A stretch of DNA of 36,397 nucleotides from JAXJQF01 sp036311285 (lineage in GTDB: Bacteria; Pseudomonadota; Gammaproteobacteria; Enterobacterales; Succinivibrionaceae): contig JAXJQF010000062.1 in the NCBI GenBank assembly GCA_036311285.1, positions 1 through 36,397 of the forward strand. The letters are read 5' to 3'. Position numbers and translations under genes: made by a program. Below the pieces are notes generated by a model. It did no database searches. It saw only the letters and a program-made list of their open reading frames with translations, and had not been told where the DNA came from. Of the stretch, positions 1 through 8,365 are shown in pieces; position 1 is the first letter of the stretch, and every line of letters begins with the position of its first letter.

Positions 1-628
1 AAGTTCTTCCTGTTCTTATCTCGTCCACACCTTTTCTTTCAGATATAAGAACTTTTGCTCCTAAAGCTTTTACAACCTCAGCAATCTTTTTCCCAATAGC
101 GCCATATCCTATAATTCCAACTGTTGCAGAAGACAACTCGACTGTTGGAAAATTATTACATAAACAAAAGCTACTAGACCTTCCCCAATCACCATTACGA
201 ACATCTCTATCAGATTTTGAAATCTTATTTGTTAAAGCTAACATTAAAGATAACGTATGCTGCACAACAGAGTTAATTCCATAAGCAACACAATTCTGTA
301 CTCTAATACCCAAGTTTTCAGCATCCTCATGACAAATATTATTAGTTCCTGTGGCTGATACTAAAATTAAACTAATATTGGAGTTTAGATTTGACTTATT
401 TAATTTAACTTTGTTTGTAATAACAATATCGGCATCCTTTATTTGTTCTCTTACAACATTTGATATTTTCTCTTCAGAACTATAATTTTTTAAGTTAAGA
501 TTTCTGCAAAAAATAACTTCATCACTCTCATCATAAAGACTTTTTAAATAGTGACGGTTATTTTCAATACAGTTTTCATCATCACAATCCTCAAATAAAG
601 TCTCAATATCTAAAGCCACTATTTTCAT
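1..628 (-). CDS. D-2-hydroxyacid dehydrogenase, 3'-truncated by the window edge
   Basis: Reading leftward from an ATG at 628, an open frame of about 209 codons runs off the window start, so only the N-terminal part is present. The NAD-binding Rossmann motif GIIGYGAIGKKIAE is clear near residue 175. It is preceded by the family's typical segment (SATGTNNI, then a GIRVQNC-like stretch and YGINSVVQHTLSLML). This marks the D-isomer-specific 2-hydroxyacid dehydrogenases (hydroxypyruvate/glycerate and D-lactate dehydrogenase type), which reduce 2-oxoacids with NAD(P)H in the cytoplasm. The catalytic Arg/Glu/His region lies mostly beyond the edge, so the substrate cannot be named. The N-terminal part is rich in Asp and Glu. 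The gene is divergent from the patatin-like gene, with about 208 bp between them. Confidence 0.85.
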   Translation of the reverse strand, partial: MKIVALDIETLFEDCDDENCIENNRHYLKSLYDESDEVIFCRNLNLKNYSSEEKISNVVREQIKDADIVITNKVKLNKSNLNSNISLILVSATGTNNICHEDAENLGIRVQNCVAYGINSVVQHTLSLMLALTNKISKSDRDVRNGDWGRSSSFCLCNNFPTVELSSATVGIIGYGAIGKKIAEVVKALGAKVLISERKGVDEIRTGRT

Positions 629-836
629 AAAGAATCTCCAATATTTATCATTTTAAAATGTCATTGTTTCAATATACACTATTGTTCTTAACGTTTTACA
701 TTTTTATGCTCAATTAGATTGCAATAATAAGCTGTAATGTTAATTTTTTTGATAAAATTAAAATTATTATTTCTATAAAACATTCAATAATTTAAATTGT
801 ATATAACCAAACACTAATTACTCCTTAACAAATCGT
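629..836. promoter_or_regulatory. Divergent intergenic region
   Basis: This AT-rich spacer separates two divergently transcribed genes and must hold both promoters. It contains a 12-bp palindrome CATTTTAAAATG just upstream of the dehydrogenase. A TATATAAC stretch about 30 bp before the patatin gene could serve as its -10 element. No operator was recognised. Confidence 0.35.
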
Positions 837-2246
837 ATGAAAAAATTTTTATCGTCCTTTTTTACTTCATTTTTCTATGTAGTTCTACTGAGTGCTTGTA
901 GTACTGTTGCCCCATATAAAAATGAAAAAACAATAACCTCTATTGATATCAATAAAGGTTATAGACCTAAAACGTCAATAAAAAAAGGAGACGATAATAA
1001 CAACTTAATTGTTTTAATGTTCTCTGGTGGAGGAAGTAGAGCAGCTGCATTAGGGTATGGAGTATTAGAAGAATTATCTAACACATATATAACGGTTAAC
1101 TCTCAAAAGAAGAGCATCGCTGATAACATTGACTTAGTATTTGGAGTTTCAGGAGGTTCAATATTAGCAGCATACTTTTCTCTACATGGTTCTGAAACAG
1201 TACCTAATTTTGATAAAAATTTTTTACAACGTGATTTTCAAAATCAACTAATAGATAAATTTTTATCAATTGGCAATTGGCCAAAACTTATGAGTGACCA
1301 ATATGGTAGAGGTGATTTATTACAAGAAGAATTAAACAACACGTTATTCCACCATGCAACGTTTCACGATCTCGAATATAACCGAAAAGGACCATATGCA
1401 ATAATATCTGCAACCGACATGTCTATAGGTCAAAAAATTCTTTTTACCCAGGATTTCTTTGATATGCTTTGTATAGATCTAGGAGAAACAGAAATAGCAA
1501 GAGCCGTTGCTTCATCTAGTTCAGTACCACTAATCTTCGCACCAATAACATATAACAACAATGCAGGAAACTGTGGTTTCTCTTTTGATAATCTAATGAG
1601 CAGAAAACTTTCAAATAAAACTCTTAATACTAATAGCCTAAAGTCTAAAAACATAAATGACGCAAGAGAAATCTTTAATCTATACCAAGACAGTAAAGCC
1701 AGGCCATATATCCATCTTGTTGACGGAGGTTTAACAGATAATCTTGGATTATCAACCTTATTAGACCCATATGACATTAGTAATTTCGATTCTATGTACG
1801 AAAAAGCAAGAACTGAAGGATTTAAAAATATCATTATAATTAACGTTAATGCTCAAAACAAAATTAAATCCAATATAGATTCAACAGCCAACATCCCTGA
1901 TTCCTTTGAAGCTATAAATGCAGTTATCAATGTTCCAATTGATATTTATAGTGCTAACTCTATTAAAAGATTTAGGCAGTTTGTTGACGAATGGGAAGAA
2001 TTTTCAAAAGACAAGGAAGACAAAATTGAATTTAAGTTTGTAAGTATTGCTTTGAAAGACTTAAAGGACCAAACGTTAAGAGATGAAGTTTTAAACATTT
2101 CAACATCATTCTTTATTCCTAAAAAAGATGTATTAAAACTTAAAAGAGCTGCAACCATTCTTCTTGAAAATTCAGATGAATACAAAGATGTGATTAAACT
2201 TCTAAAAGCTACTAAGGAATACAAATACATCTCTGACTATAATTAA
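837..2246 (+). CDS. Patatin-like phospholipase lipoprotein
   Basis: A 469-residue protein with a lipoprotein signal peptide (hydrophobic stretch then LSAC, lipidated Cys21), so it is likely anchored in the outer or inner membrane facing the periplasm. All hallmarks of the patatin/PNPLA serine acyl hydrolase fold are visible. These are a glycine-rich oxyanion loop SGGGSRAAALGYG (63-75), the nucleophile elbow GVSGG with Ser105, and the catalytic-dyad motif DGGLTDNLG with Asp296. A segment SATD...ASSSSVPLIFAPI also fits the family. The expected activity is hydrolysis of phospholipid or other acyl ester bonds through the Ser-Asp dyad. It is a single gene followed by a terminator. Whether it remodels the cell's own envelope or attacks host or competitor membranes cannot be told from sequence. 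Confidence 0.87.
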   Translation: MKKFLSSFFTSFFYVVLLSACSTVAPYKNEKTITSIDINKGYRPKTSIKKGDDNNNLIVLMFSGGGSRAAALGYGVLEELSNTYITVNSQKKSIADNIDLVFGVSGGSILAAYFSLHGSETVPNFDKNFLQRDFQNQLIDKFLSIGNWPKLMSDQYGRGDLLQEELNNTLFHHATFHDLEYNRKGPYAIISATDMSIGQKILFTQDFFDMLCIDLGETEIARAVASSSSVPLIFAPITYNNNAGNCGFSFDNLMSRKLSNKTLNTNSLKSKNINDAREIFNLYQDSKARPYIHLVDGGLTDNLGLSTLLDPYDISNFDSMYEKARTEGFKNIIIINVNAQNKIKSNIDSTANIPDSFEAINAVINVPIDIYSANSIKRFRQFVDEWEEFSKDKEDKIEFKFVSIALKDLKDQTLRDEVLNISTSFFIPKKDVLKLKRAATILLENSDEYKDVIKLLKATKEYKYISDYN

Positions 2247-2251
2247 CTATA

Positions 2252-2290
2252 AACAAGAGCCATAACGATTCATGACTCTTGTTACTTAAT
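2252..2290. terminator. Bidirectional terminator between convergent genes
   Basis: An inverted repeat AACAAGAG (2252-2259) / CTCTTGTT (2276-2283), with an inner CAT/ATG pair, sits between the stop codons of the patatin gene (plus) and the repeat protein (minus). It is followed by T-rich sequence on the plus strand. Confidence 0.6.
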
Positions 2291-2291
2291 T

Positions 2292-3617
2292 TTAATCAAG
2301 ATTACACGATTTCTTTGAAACTACCACATAAGCAATTGTACGCTGGTGTGGATCAATAAACTCATGCGCCATATAACTTAACCTTTTAAGTTTCTGAGAA
2401 ACTCCTAAATCCTGTTTTATACGCTCACAAGTCTTTTTCGTAATCAATGCTTCTCTTTGTTTTCTTTCGTATCTCAAAAATTCATTTAATGTTCTCCCTT
2501 GCACTAAATATGTATAGACATATGAAATACCTGCATCTTTTCTAACATCCAAAATAATAATATCGTCATTATATTTTTTATTAGCTGATACACTTTTTAA
2601 TAAATCAACCATTTGGTTAAGTTCTTTATATGTAAATAATCTATTATTCTTACTTTGATATTGTCTTCTTTTTTCTTCAAACTTATTTCTTTGTTCTTCA
2701 ATTTTTTTTCTTCGTTCTTCCATTATTTTTCTTTTTTCTTCAAATTTTTGGCTCACGCTTCTCTGTTGTTTATATTCTTCCACATTTCTAGCTCTAGCTA
2801 TCGCACCAACATCAAACCTAACATCAGTTTCAATATTTGTATCAATAGTTATAGTTGGCTTTAATTGTTCATTATCTTTAGCAGTAGCTAATTGTTCTTC
2901 ACTTTGAACTAATACCTCTTCTTCTACAATCTTAGGAGAACTATTTTTCTCTTCTATAGAAGGTTCAATTTTAGAATCTTTAAGCTCCTCATTTGGTTCT
3001 GAAAAGTTGTTATCTACATTCTCTTGAACTAATGCATTATCATTAAACTCTGTTTCGTTTGTAACAACTTCTTTAGCTTCTGTTTCATTTACAACAACTT
3101 CATTAGTTTCAGTTTCATTTGCAACAACTTCTTTAACTTCTGTTTCGTTTACAGCAACTTCATTAGTTTCAGTTTCATTTGCAACTACTTCATTAGCTTC
3201 TGTTTCATTTACTACAATTTCTTTAGCTTCTGTTTCATTTGCAACAACTTCTTTAGCTTCTGTTTCATTTGCAACAACTTCATTAGATTCAATTTTACTT
3301 GGTTGAATTATTTCCTTTACTTCTTTTTTATCATTAGTCTTATCTGTATCGTTAAAATCTTTTGTAATTTCAGACTTTAATGATGTTTTTTCTAATGAAG
3401 ACTCTTTCGTGTTTGAATCAGTAACTACTGTAACACTTTGAGTAGTAATTTCGTTTGCATCTGTATTTTTATTTTCTAAAGAAGTAAATGAGGTAATTAT
3501 TAAATAAATACCGAGTCCTAAACCACCTAAGATTACTAATATAAATAGAACAGGAATTAAAATAAAAGCAATGTTAGAATTGTTTTTGTCAGAACCGTTA
3601 TTATTAAGTTGTACCAT
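2292..3617 (-). CDS. Membrane-anchored protein with decapeptide repeats and a charged coiled coil
   Basis: A 441-residue protein that I do not recognise. Residues 1-16 are polar and 17-42 form one transmembrane helix, so the bulk probably lies outside the inner membrane. An acidic low-complexity region includes eight 10-residue repeats of the type xxEVVANETE (111-190). It is followed by a Glu/Lys/Arg-rich coiled coil (about 280-325, repeated EEKR/EERRKK/EEQR). A compact C-terminal part (about 327-441) alternates predicted strands and helices and holds two Cys (397, 438). The layout of anchor, spacer and globular end resembles cell-envelope spanning proteins, but no family name is justified. 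It lies 136 bp downstream of fliR on the same strand and has its own sigma-70-like promoter, so a flagellar role is possible but unsupported. Confidence 0.7.
   Translation of the reverse strand: MVQLNNNGSDKNNSNIAFILIPVLFILVILGGLGLGIYLIITSFTSLENKNTDANEITTQSVTVVTDSNTKESSLEKTSLKSEITKDFNDTDKTNDKKEVKEIIQPSKIESNEVVANETEAKEVVANETEAKEIVVNETEANEVVANETETNEVAVNETEVKEVVANETETNEVVVNETEAKEVVTNETEFNDNALVQENVDNNFSEPNEELKDSKIEPSIEEKNSSPKIVEEEVLVQSEEQLATAKDNEQLKPTITIDTNIETDVRFDVGAIARARNVEEYKQQRSVSQKFEEKRKIMEERRKKIEEQRNKFEEKRRQYQSKNNRLFTYKELNQMVDLLKSVSANKKYNDDIIILDVRKDAGISYVYTYLVQGRTLNEFLRYERKQREALITKKTCERIKQDLGVSQKLKRLSYMAHEFIDPHQRTIAYVVVSKKSCNLD
3048..3287 (-). repeat. In-gene 30-bp tandem repeat, eight units
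   Basis: Eight consecutive 30-bp units encode decapeptides ending in NETE, for example ANETEAKEVV or VNETEAKEVV. The units differ at several third positions and at alternating A/T/V and K/N codons. Copy-number change by slippage would keep the reading frame, so the spacer length of the protein could vary between strains. Confidence 0.85.
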
Positions 3618-3686
3618 TTTGTTATTCCGTGTTTTTAAATTTTATTTTTATAGCAGTATGATTTTGTATATCTAATAGTTTCGTAA

Positions 3687-3716
3687 ATTATACAAAGAAA
3701 TAGTGCACAAAAACAA
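3687..3716 (-). promoter_or_regulatory. Sigma-70-like promoter of the repeat protein
   Basis: On the minus strand, TTGTTT (3711-3716), an 18-bp spacer and a perfect TATAAT (3687-3692) stand about 70 bp before the start codon of the repeat protein. Transcription would begin near 3680. This suggests the gene is expressed independently of the flagellar operon upstream. Confidence 0.5.
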
Positions 3717-3753
3717 TACAATCATTTTTTCAAATTGCCAAAGACAAAATAAA

Positions 3754-4551
3754 TTAATAGAACACATTAGGACAAGATTCGCCAACAACTCTACATCCTA
3801 GTTCAAAAACCTTGTTCATACTATTTACAAAATGAATACTAAAGCCTGACATAACAAGCTTTAATACAATGATCCCACATACTAAGCTCACTGCAAACCC
3901 CATACTAAAGATGTTTAACTGAGGAGCAGCTCTAGTTAAAACACCAAAAGTAAAGTTAACAAGCAACATTGCACATATAGAGCTTATTGATAATGAAAGT
4001 GCAATATAAAACATAACACTCCCAAATTTAGCAATCTCTACGAATGGAATATCAAATAATCCATTCATTCCGATTGGTAAAGCCGTAAAACTCATATGTA
4101 TTAGATAAAACACTGCTATATGTCCGTCCACCTGAAAAAACATCAACATAGTAAGTACAGTAAAAAATTGACCTACAACTGGGGTATTCGAACCAGAAAC
4201 TGGATCAACTAATGAAGCAAAACCCAGACCTGTTTGCATAGCAATAACCTGACCTGCTATTACAAAAATTTGAGATATAAACTGAGTTATAAATCCGAGC
4301 ATTATCCCTATTAACATTTGATAGCCAACTAGAACAAAATAAGTAGGTGATAATAAATATATATCCTGAGACAATGGTGGAATTGTAGGAACCATTACTA
4401 TTGTTACAGCAATAGCTAATCCTAATTTTACAACAGGAGGGACACTACCTGAACCAAATGCCATCATCGACATTATACATGCAGATATACGCACAAATGG
4501 TAAAGAATAATTAGCAATAATACTTAAGAGTAATGCTTCACTAAATATCAT
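3754..4551 (-). CDS. fliR: Flagellar export apparatus protein FliR
   Basis: FliR is a polytopic inner-membrane component of the flagellar type III export gate, forming the FliP-FliQ-FliR pore. The 265 residues from the ATG at 4551 match the usual length of about 260. Several long hydrophobic segments are visible, as is the family stretch QTGLGFASLVDPVSGSNTP. An in-frame TTG at 4563 would add four residues and overlap fliQ by 8 bp. I prefer the ATG, which leaves a 4-bp gap, although no strong ribosome binding site separates the two. It is the last gene of the fliLMNOPQR block. Confidence 0.95.
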   Translation of the reverse strand: MIFSEALLLSIIANYSLPFVRISACIMSMMAFGSGSVPPVVKLGLAIAVTIVMVPTIPPLSQDIYLLSPTYFVLVGYQMLIGIMLGFITQFISQIFVIAGQVIAMQTGLGFASLVDPVSGSNTPVVGQFFTVLTMLMFFQVDGHIAVFYLIHMSFTALPIGMNGLFDIPFVEIAKFGSVMFYIALSLSISSICAMLLVNFTFGVLTRAAPQLNIFSMGFAVSLVCGIIVLKLVMSGFSIHFVNSMNKVFELGCRVVGESCPNVFY

Positions 4552-4555
4552 TATA

Positions 4556-4825
4556 TTACCCAATTACTTGAGGCATTAAGTCTATTAAATGAGTAAAAAA
4601 ACTCATCAGTTTTTCTAAGCCCCAATGAGCTCCTAGCGCCAATGCTGCCACTGTTATTAGTAATCTTGGTAAAAAGCTTAAGGTCTGTTCATTGATACTA
4701 GTTGCCGCCTGAAATACAGCTACTACTAAACCGATGAACAACGATGGCAAAATTGAAGCTGCTACTAATATTGCAACAAGCTCCAAAGCTTCTCTAACAA
4801 TATCAACAAAAACTTCAGCTTCCAT
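4556..4825 (-). CDS. fliQ: Flagellar export apparatus protein FliQ
   Basis: This 89-residue protein has two hydrophobic helices and the classic FliQ segment GLVVAVFQAATSINEQTL followed by PRLL. FliQ packs around the FliP ring in the export gate of the inner membrane. Its length equals the family norm. Its ATG overlaps the fliP stop codon by one base (TAATG), which indicates translational coupling. Confidence 0.97.
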   Translation of the reverse strand: MEAEVFVDIVREALELVAILVAASILPSLFIGLVVAVFQAATSINEQTLSFLPRLLITVAALALGAHWGLEKLMSFFTHLIDLMPQVIG

Positions 4826-5595
4826 TAGCCAACTCCAATACCAAAGCTATTGACTAAACTACCCATAATCAATGCCCAACCATCGACAAGTACAAACAAC
4901 ATTATCTTAAATGGCATAGATACAATCATTGGAGAAAGCATCATCATACCCATAGCCATTAATATACTAGCAACTACAAGATCAATAATTAAGAATGGTA
5001 AAAATAGCATAAATCCCATTTGGAATGCAGTCTTTAATTCACTAACAATAAAAGAAGGAATCAACACCTTCATTGATACATTCTCTTCCTTATCATACTT
5101 CTCATTAGCAAATTCAGCAAAAGCAGCAATATCACTCTTTCTTGTTTGAGACAGCATAAACTTATGCAAAGGCTTTTGAGCTAACTCAAATCCTTCTTTA
5201 GCTGTAATTTTATTATCTAAATATGGTTGTAAAGCTGTATCATTTATCTCATTTAAAACAGGACTCATAATAAAGAAAGACAAGAACAACGCTAAACCAA
5301 TAATAATTTGATTTGAAGGTGTAGTTTGTAAACCGATCGCTTGACGCAATATTGCAAGCACTACAACTATTCTGGTGAAGCTTGTCATCATAATAATAAT
5401 TGCAGGTAAAAAGCTTAATGCTGTCATTACAATTAAGATTTGTAATGTCACAGAGTAGTCAGTTGAACCATCTGAATTAGGTACAGCCTTAAATGCATTT
5501 AAAGACAATTCTTCAGCATTTGCAAAAGTTGGTATCAATACAAACAGTAACGAAATTCCTAAAACAGAGATAAGACGTCTTAGCACATTACTCAT
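4825..5595 (-). CDS. fliP: Flagellar export apparatus protein FliP
   Basis: FliP is the pore-forming inner-membrane subunit of the flagellar export gate. The 256-residue protein starts with a cleavable signal peptide ending in FANA before Glu-Glu, as FliP is known to have. Conserved family blocks are seen: MMTSFTRIVVVLAILRQAIG, then LFLSFFIMSPV, and the C-terminal GMMMLSPMIVSMPFKIMLFV. There is a 2-bp gap to fliO upstream and a one-base overlap with fliQ downstream. Confidence 0.97.
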   Translation of the reverse strand: MSNVLRRLISVLGISLLFVLIPTFANAEELSLNAFKAVPNSDGSTDYSVTLQILIVMTALSFLPAIIIMMTSFTRIVVVLAILRQAIGLQTTPSNQIIIGLALFLSFFIMSPVLNEINDTALQPYLDNKITAKEGFELAQKPLHKFMLSQTRKSDIAAFAEFANEKYDKEENVSMKVLIPSFIVSELKTAFQMGFMLFLPFLIIDLVVASILMAMGMMMLSPMIVSMPFKIMLFVLVDGWALIMGSLVNSFGIGVG

Positions 5596-5597
5596 AA

Positions 5598-6137
5598 CTA
5601 ATTATCCTCCTTACTTTCGCAAGACTTATTACTCGAAGTATTTTCTTTTACTTTGTTAAGCACATTCTGAAAATCATTTTTATTAGAGTCTGAAGATGAT
5701 TTATCATCTGTTGCTTTTTCTGAACTACCTTTATCAATAGAAATAGAGCTAGCTCCATTTTTATTTAAAGTATATAGATATGAAATATTATTTGGTGTTA
5801 CACCAACTAATATCTCATCATCACCAGCTTTTAATAAAACAATCTTCTCTTTTGTGCCAACAGCAACTGTTGATAAAACTCTAAATTTATCTGCTTGTGT
5901 TAAACTTGGTACAAGTTTAAATTTTTTTAAAAGATATGATAGCGCATAGATAAGTGCCACAATACCGATAGTACAAATAATCATCCAACTTAAACTTGAT
6001 GAAGCTGCTCCAACAGAATTTGATATATTAGTAGTTGAGACACTAGACGAAAAATTCTGCATACTATTTGCTGCCAATTCATCAGCAGCATATGCAGAAT
6101 TTATAAATAACATAATTAAACAATAAATTTTTTTCAT
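5598..6137 (-). CDS. fliO: Flagellar biosynthesis protein FliO
   Basis: FliO is a poorly conserved membrane protein that helps assemble or stabilise the FliP ring. The call rests on position between fliN and fliP and on architecture. An N-terminal signal-like segment ends in SAYA, one transmembrane helix spans about 50-70, and a short basic cytoplasmic domain (RVLSTVAVGTKEKIVLLKAGDDEILVG-like, split here for length) is typical of the FliO family. The last 40 residues are Ser/Lys/Asp-rich and appear disordered. At 179 residues it is somewhat longer than enteric FliO. Confidence 0.88.
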   Translation of the reverse strand: MKKIYCLIMLFINSAYAADELAANSMQNFSSSVSTTNISNSVGAASSSLSWMIICTIGIVALIYALSYLLKKFKLVPSLTQADKFRVLSTVAVGTKEKIVLLKAGDDEILVGVTPNNISYLYTLNKNGASSISIDKGSSEKATDDKSSSDSNKNDFQNVLNKVKENTSSNKSCESKEDN

Positions 6138-6163
6138 AAGGTTTTATTCTTAAATAGAAAAAA

Positions 6164-6550
6164 CTACTTAAGTTTCTTAATTCTTTCAATCTGGCTTATT
6201 ACGTCTGTTAAACGGATACCAAACTTATCATTTACAACCACTACTTCACCATGAGCAATTAGAGTACCATTTACTAATACGTCTAACGGTTCACCTGCAA
6301 CTCTTTCTAATTCAACAACAGAACCTTGGTTTAATTGTAATAGGTTACGTATACTAATTTGTGAACGGCCAACCTCCATGGTAATCGTTACCGGGATATC
6401 CATGATTGTATCAAGTTTAGCCTTTTCTTCATCTAATGGAGGCTCTTGTGTTGGCTCAAATTCTTCTAATTCAGCATTTTTAGGAGTACCGTCTAAATCC
6501 ACTGAAGCACCATTTTCAGCAGCACTCCAAACATCTTCCATATCACCCAT
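6164..6550 (-). CDS. fliN: Flagellar motor switch protein FliN
   Basis: FliN forms the lower part of the cytoplasmic C-ring and helps dock export cargo and set rotation direction. The 128-residue protein has an acidic N-terminal tail (about 1-45). A complete SpoA domain follows (about 46-128), with IPVTITMEVGRSQISI, LNQGSVVELERVAGEPLDV and VNGTLIAHGEVVVV. Length and domain match the family. It lies 32 bp after fliM. Confidence 0.96.
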   Translation of the reverse strand: MGDMEDVWSAAENGASVDLDGTPKNAELEEFEPTQEPPLDEEKAKLDTIMDIPVTITMEVGRSQISIRNLLQLNQGSVVELERVAGEPLDVLVNGTLIAHGEVVVVNDKFGIRLTDVISQIERIKKLK

Positions 6551-6582
6551 AATTAACTCCTATATATCTTTACTTCTAATCT

Positions 6583-7620
6583 TTAAAAATCATCTGCTGA
6601 TTTATCAATACGTCTACCACGACTCATTAATACTAAATCGGTCTTCATCGACTCTGGACGTTTTAGCTTTTCGGTTACCTTAATTGCATACTTGTCTTTA
6701 GTTCTACCAAGTTTTGCATGAAATGTTGGTAACTCTTCTACATAAACTAACGCTTCATCAGGCATTTCAACTGGAATAATTGTGCCTTCCTTTAGCTCAG
6801 CAATATCTTTTAATGAAAGTTGTGTTTCTAATAAACGGACACTCATCTCTACATCAACATCCATTATTTCTTCTTTTAAAGCCTTACTCCATCTAACGTC
6901 TGCATCTCCTTTATCACTTTGAACACCTGCGTCCAATAATTCTCTAATAGGTTCAACCATTGAGTAAGGGAATGCAACGTGGAAATCACCGCCACCGCCA
7001 TCTAATTCAATATGGAATGAGTTTATAACCACAACTTCAGTCGGGCTAACGATATTAGCCATCGCAGGGTTAACTTCACTATCCAAATATTCAAATTCAA
7101 CATCCATTACAGGAGCCCAAGCTTCTGTATAATCTTCAAATATTATCTTTAATAACATCTGAATAATTCTACGTTCTGTTGGTGTAAATTCACGACCTTC
7201 GATCTTCGCATGATACTTTCCATCTCCACCAAAAAAGTTTTCTACTAATATGAAAACTAATCTAGCTTCCATGGTAATTAAGGCAGTACCCTTTAACGGC
7301 TTAAATCTAACCATGTTCAAACTTGTTGGTACGAACAAGGTATGAACATATTCACCAAATTTAAGCATTTGCACACCATTAATTGATACTTCCGCTGTTC
7401 TACGCATCATATTAAACATACTGATACGTAAATGACGTGCAAAACGTTCATTTACCAATTCCAATGTAGGCATACGCCCACGAACAATTCTGTCTTGTGC
7501 GGCAAAGTCAAAACGAGCAACACCATTCTCCCCCGATTCTTTAACGGGTTCGTCCTGCTCTACATCATCAACACCATGCAACAGGGCATCAATTTCGTCC
7601 TGACTTAAGATATCTGTCAC
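6583..7620 (-). CDS. fliM: Flagellar motor switch protein FliM
   Basis: FliM is the C-ring protein that binds phosphorylated CheY and contacts FliG. At 345 residues it has the usual length. The CheY-binding peptide LSQDEIDALLHG is at residues 5-16. The middle domain carries the conserved FFGGDGKYHAKIEGREFT stretch. A C-terminal SpoA domain ends near LVLMSRGRRIDKSADDF. The intact CheY-binding motif and the chemoreceptor elsewhere in the window imply working chemotaxis. Confidence 0.97.
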   Translation of the reverse strand: MTDILSQDEIDALLHGVDDVEQDEPVKESGENGVARFDFAAQDRIVRGRMPTLELVNERFARHLRISMFNMMRRTAEVSINGVQMLKFGEYVHTLFVPTSLNMVRFKPLKGTALITMEARLVFILVENFFGGDGKYHAKIEGREFTPTERRIIQMLLKIIFEDYTEAWAPVMDVEFEYLDSEVNPAMANIVSPTEVVVINSFHIELDGGGGDFHVAFPYSMVEPIRELLDAGVQSDKGDADVRWSKALKEEIMDVDVEMSVRLLETQLSLKDIAELKEGTIIPVEMPDEALVYVEELPTFHAKLGRTKDKYAIKVTEKLKRPESMKTDLVLMSRGRRIDKSADDF

Positions 7621-7653
7621 TTTCTAATAACCTCTAAATAATGCTTCTAACTA

Positions 7654-8169
7654 TTACTGCATTACAAAATTAATATAATATAACTGGTCAACTACAGGAT
7701 TACCTGTTTCTTCTTTTAATGCATCACGAATAGCATCTAAACATTTTTGTTTTATAATTTCTCTACCTTCTTGGTTAAGATATAAATCTGAATCGGCTTT
7801 TAATAACTGATCATCAATAATACTTGCTATATATAAAATATGCTGTTTCGCTAATTCTGCATCATCGATAGTTTTTGTAGACAATGCCATATGAACCTGC
7901 ATCATCCTTGTTCTTGTTTTAATATTAACTTGAATTACAAAAGGTGTTTCGAAGGCTAAATAATGTACTTCTGCAGCACTTGGCCCTGGTATACCTGGAA
8001 CATTTAAAGGTGTATGAGCAACATTTTCTTGTTCTCCACCTCCAAGTAATAAAGCAACAGTTACGCCACCACCTAAAACTAATAGAGAAGCCAGAACTAT
8101 AATGATAATAATTAGTTTTTTATTACCACTACCTTCTCCATCTAATTTTAATTCCTGTTCAACTGCCAT
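7654..8169 (-). CDS. fliL: Flagellar basal body-associated protein FliL
   Basis: FliL is a single-pass inner-membrane protein that surrounds the stator units and supports torque. The 171-residue protein has a short cytoplasmic head (1-17), one transmembrane helix (about 18-42) and a periplasmic domain ending in PVVDQLYYINFVMQ, the normal FliL C-terminus. It lies 33 bp upstream of fliM. A hairpin separates it from fliK. Confidence 0.94.
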   Translation of the reverse strand: MAVEQELKLDGEGSGNKKLIIIIIVLASLLVLGGGVTVALLLGGGEQENVAHTPLNVPGIPGPSAAEVHYLAFETPFVIQVNIKTRTRMMQVHMALSTKTIDDAELAKQHILYIASIIDDQLLKADSDLYLNQEGREIIKQKCLDAIRDALKEETGNPVVDQLYYINFVMQ

Positions 8170-8288
8170 ATTAAAACCTTTTCTTTTCTAAAATGATTAA
8201 ATCATTCTTAAACAATTTTAAATTTTATCAAATAGCTACAATTTTATAAATTATAAACCTTTAAAATACTAATCTATGTCTTATTTAT

Positions 8289-8340
8289 TATAAGATTAAG
8301 AGAATTTTATTTAAGAATTAACACCATTCTCTAATCTTAT
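8289..8340 (-). terminator. Hairpin between fliK and fliL
   Basis: An imperfect inverted repeat (ATAAGATTAGAGAAT read on the minus strand at 8326-8340, with ATTCTCTTAATCTTAT at 8290-8305, one bulged T) lies directly after fliK. It is followed by A/T-rich sequence without a long T run. It may partly terminate or process the transcript between fliK and fliL-R. Confidence 0.45.
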
Positions 8341-8365
8341 ACAAGCATTAACATATAATTTTGAG

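Noticed and set aside
1430..1834. Minus-strand frames inside the patatin gene, plus the other antisense frames within fliM, aroA-region, argA, lysC, kdsB and pheT
   Set aside because: They are shadows of clearly identified genes on the opposite strand, with no ribosome binding site or family resemblance.
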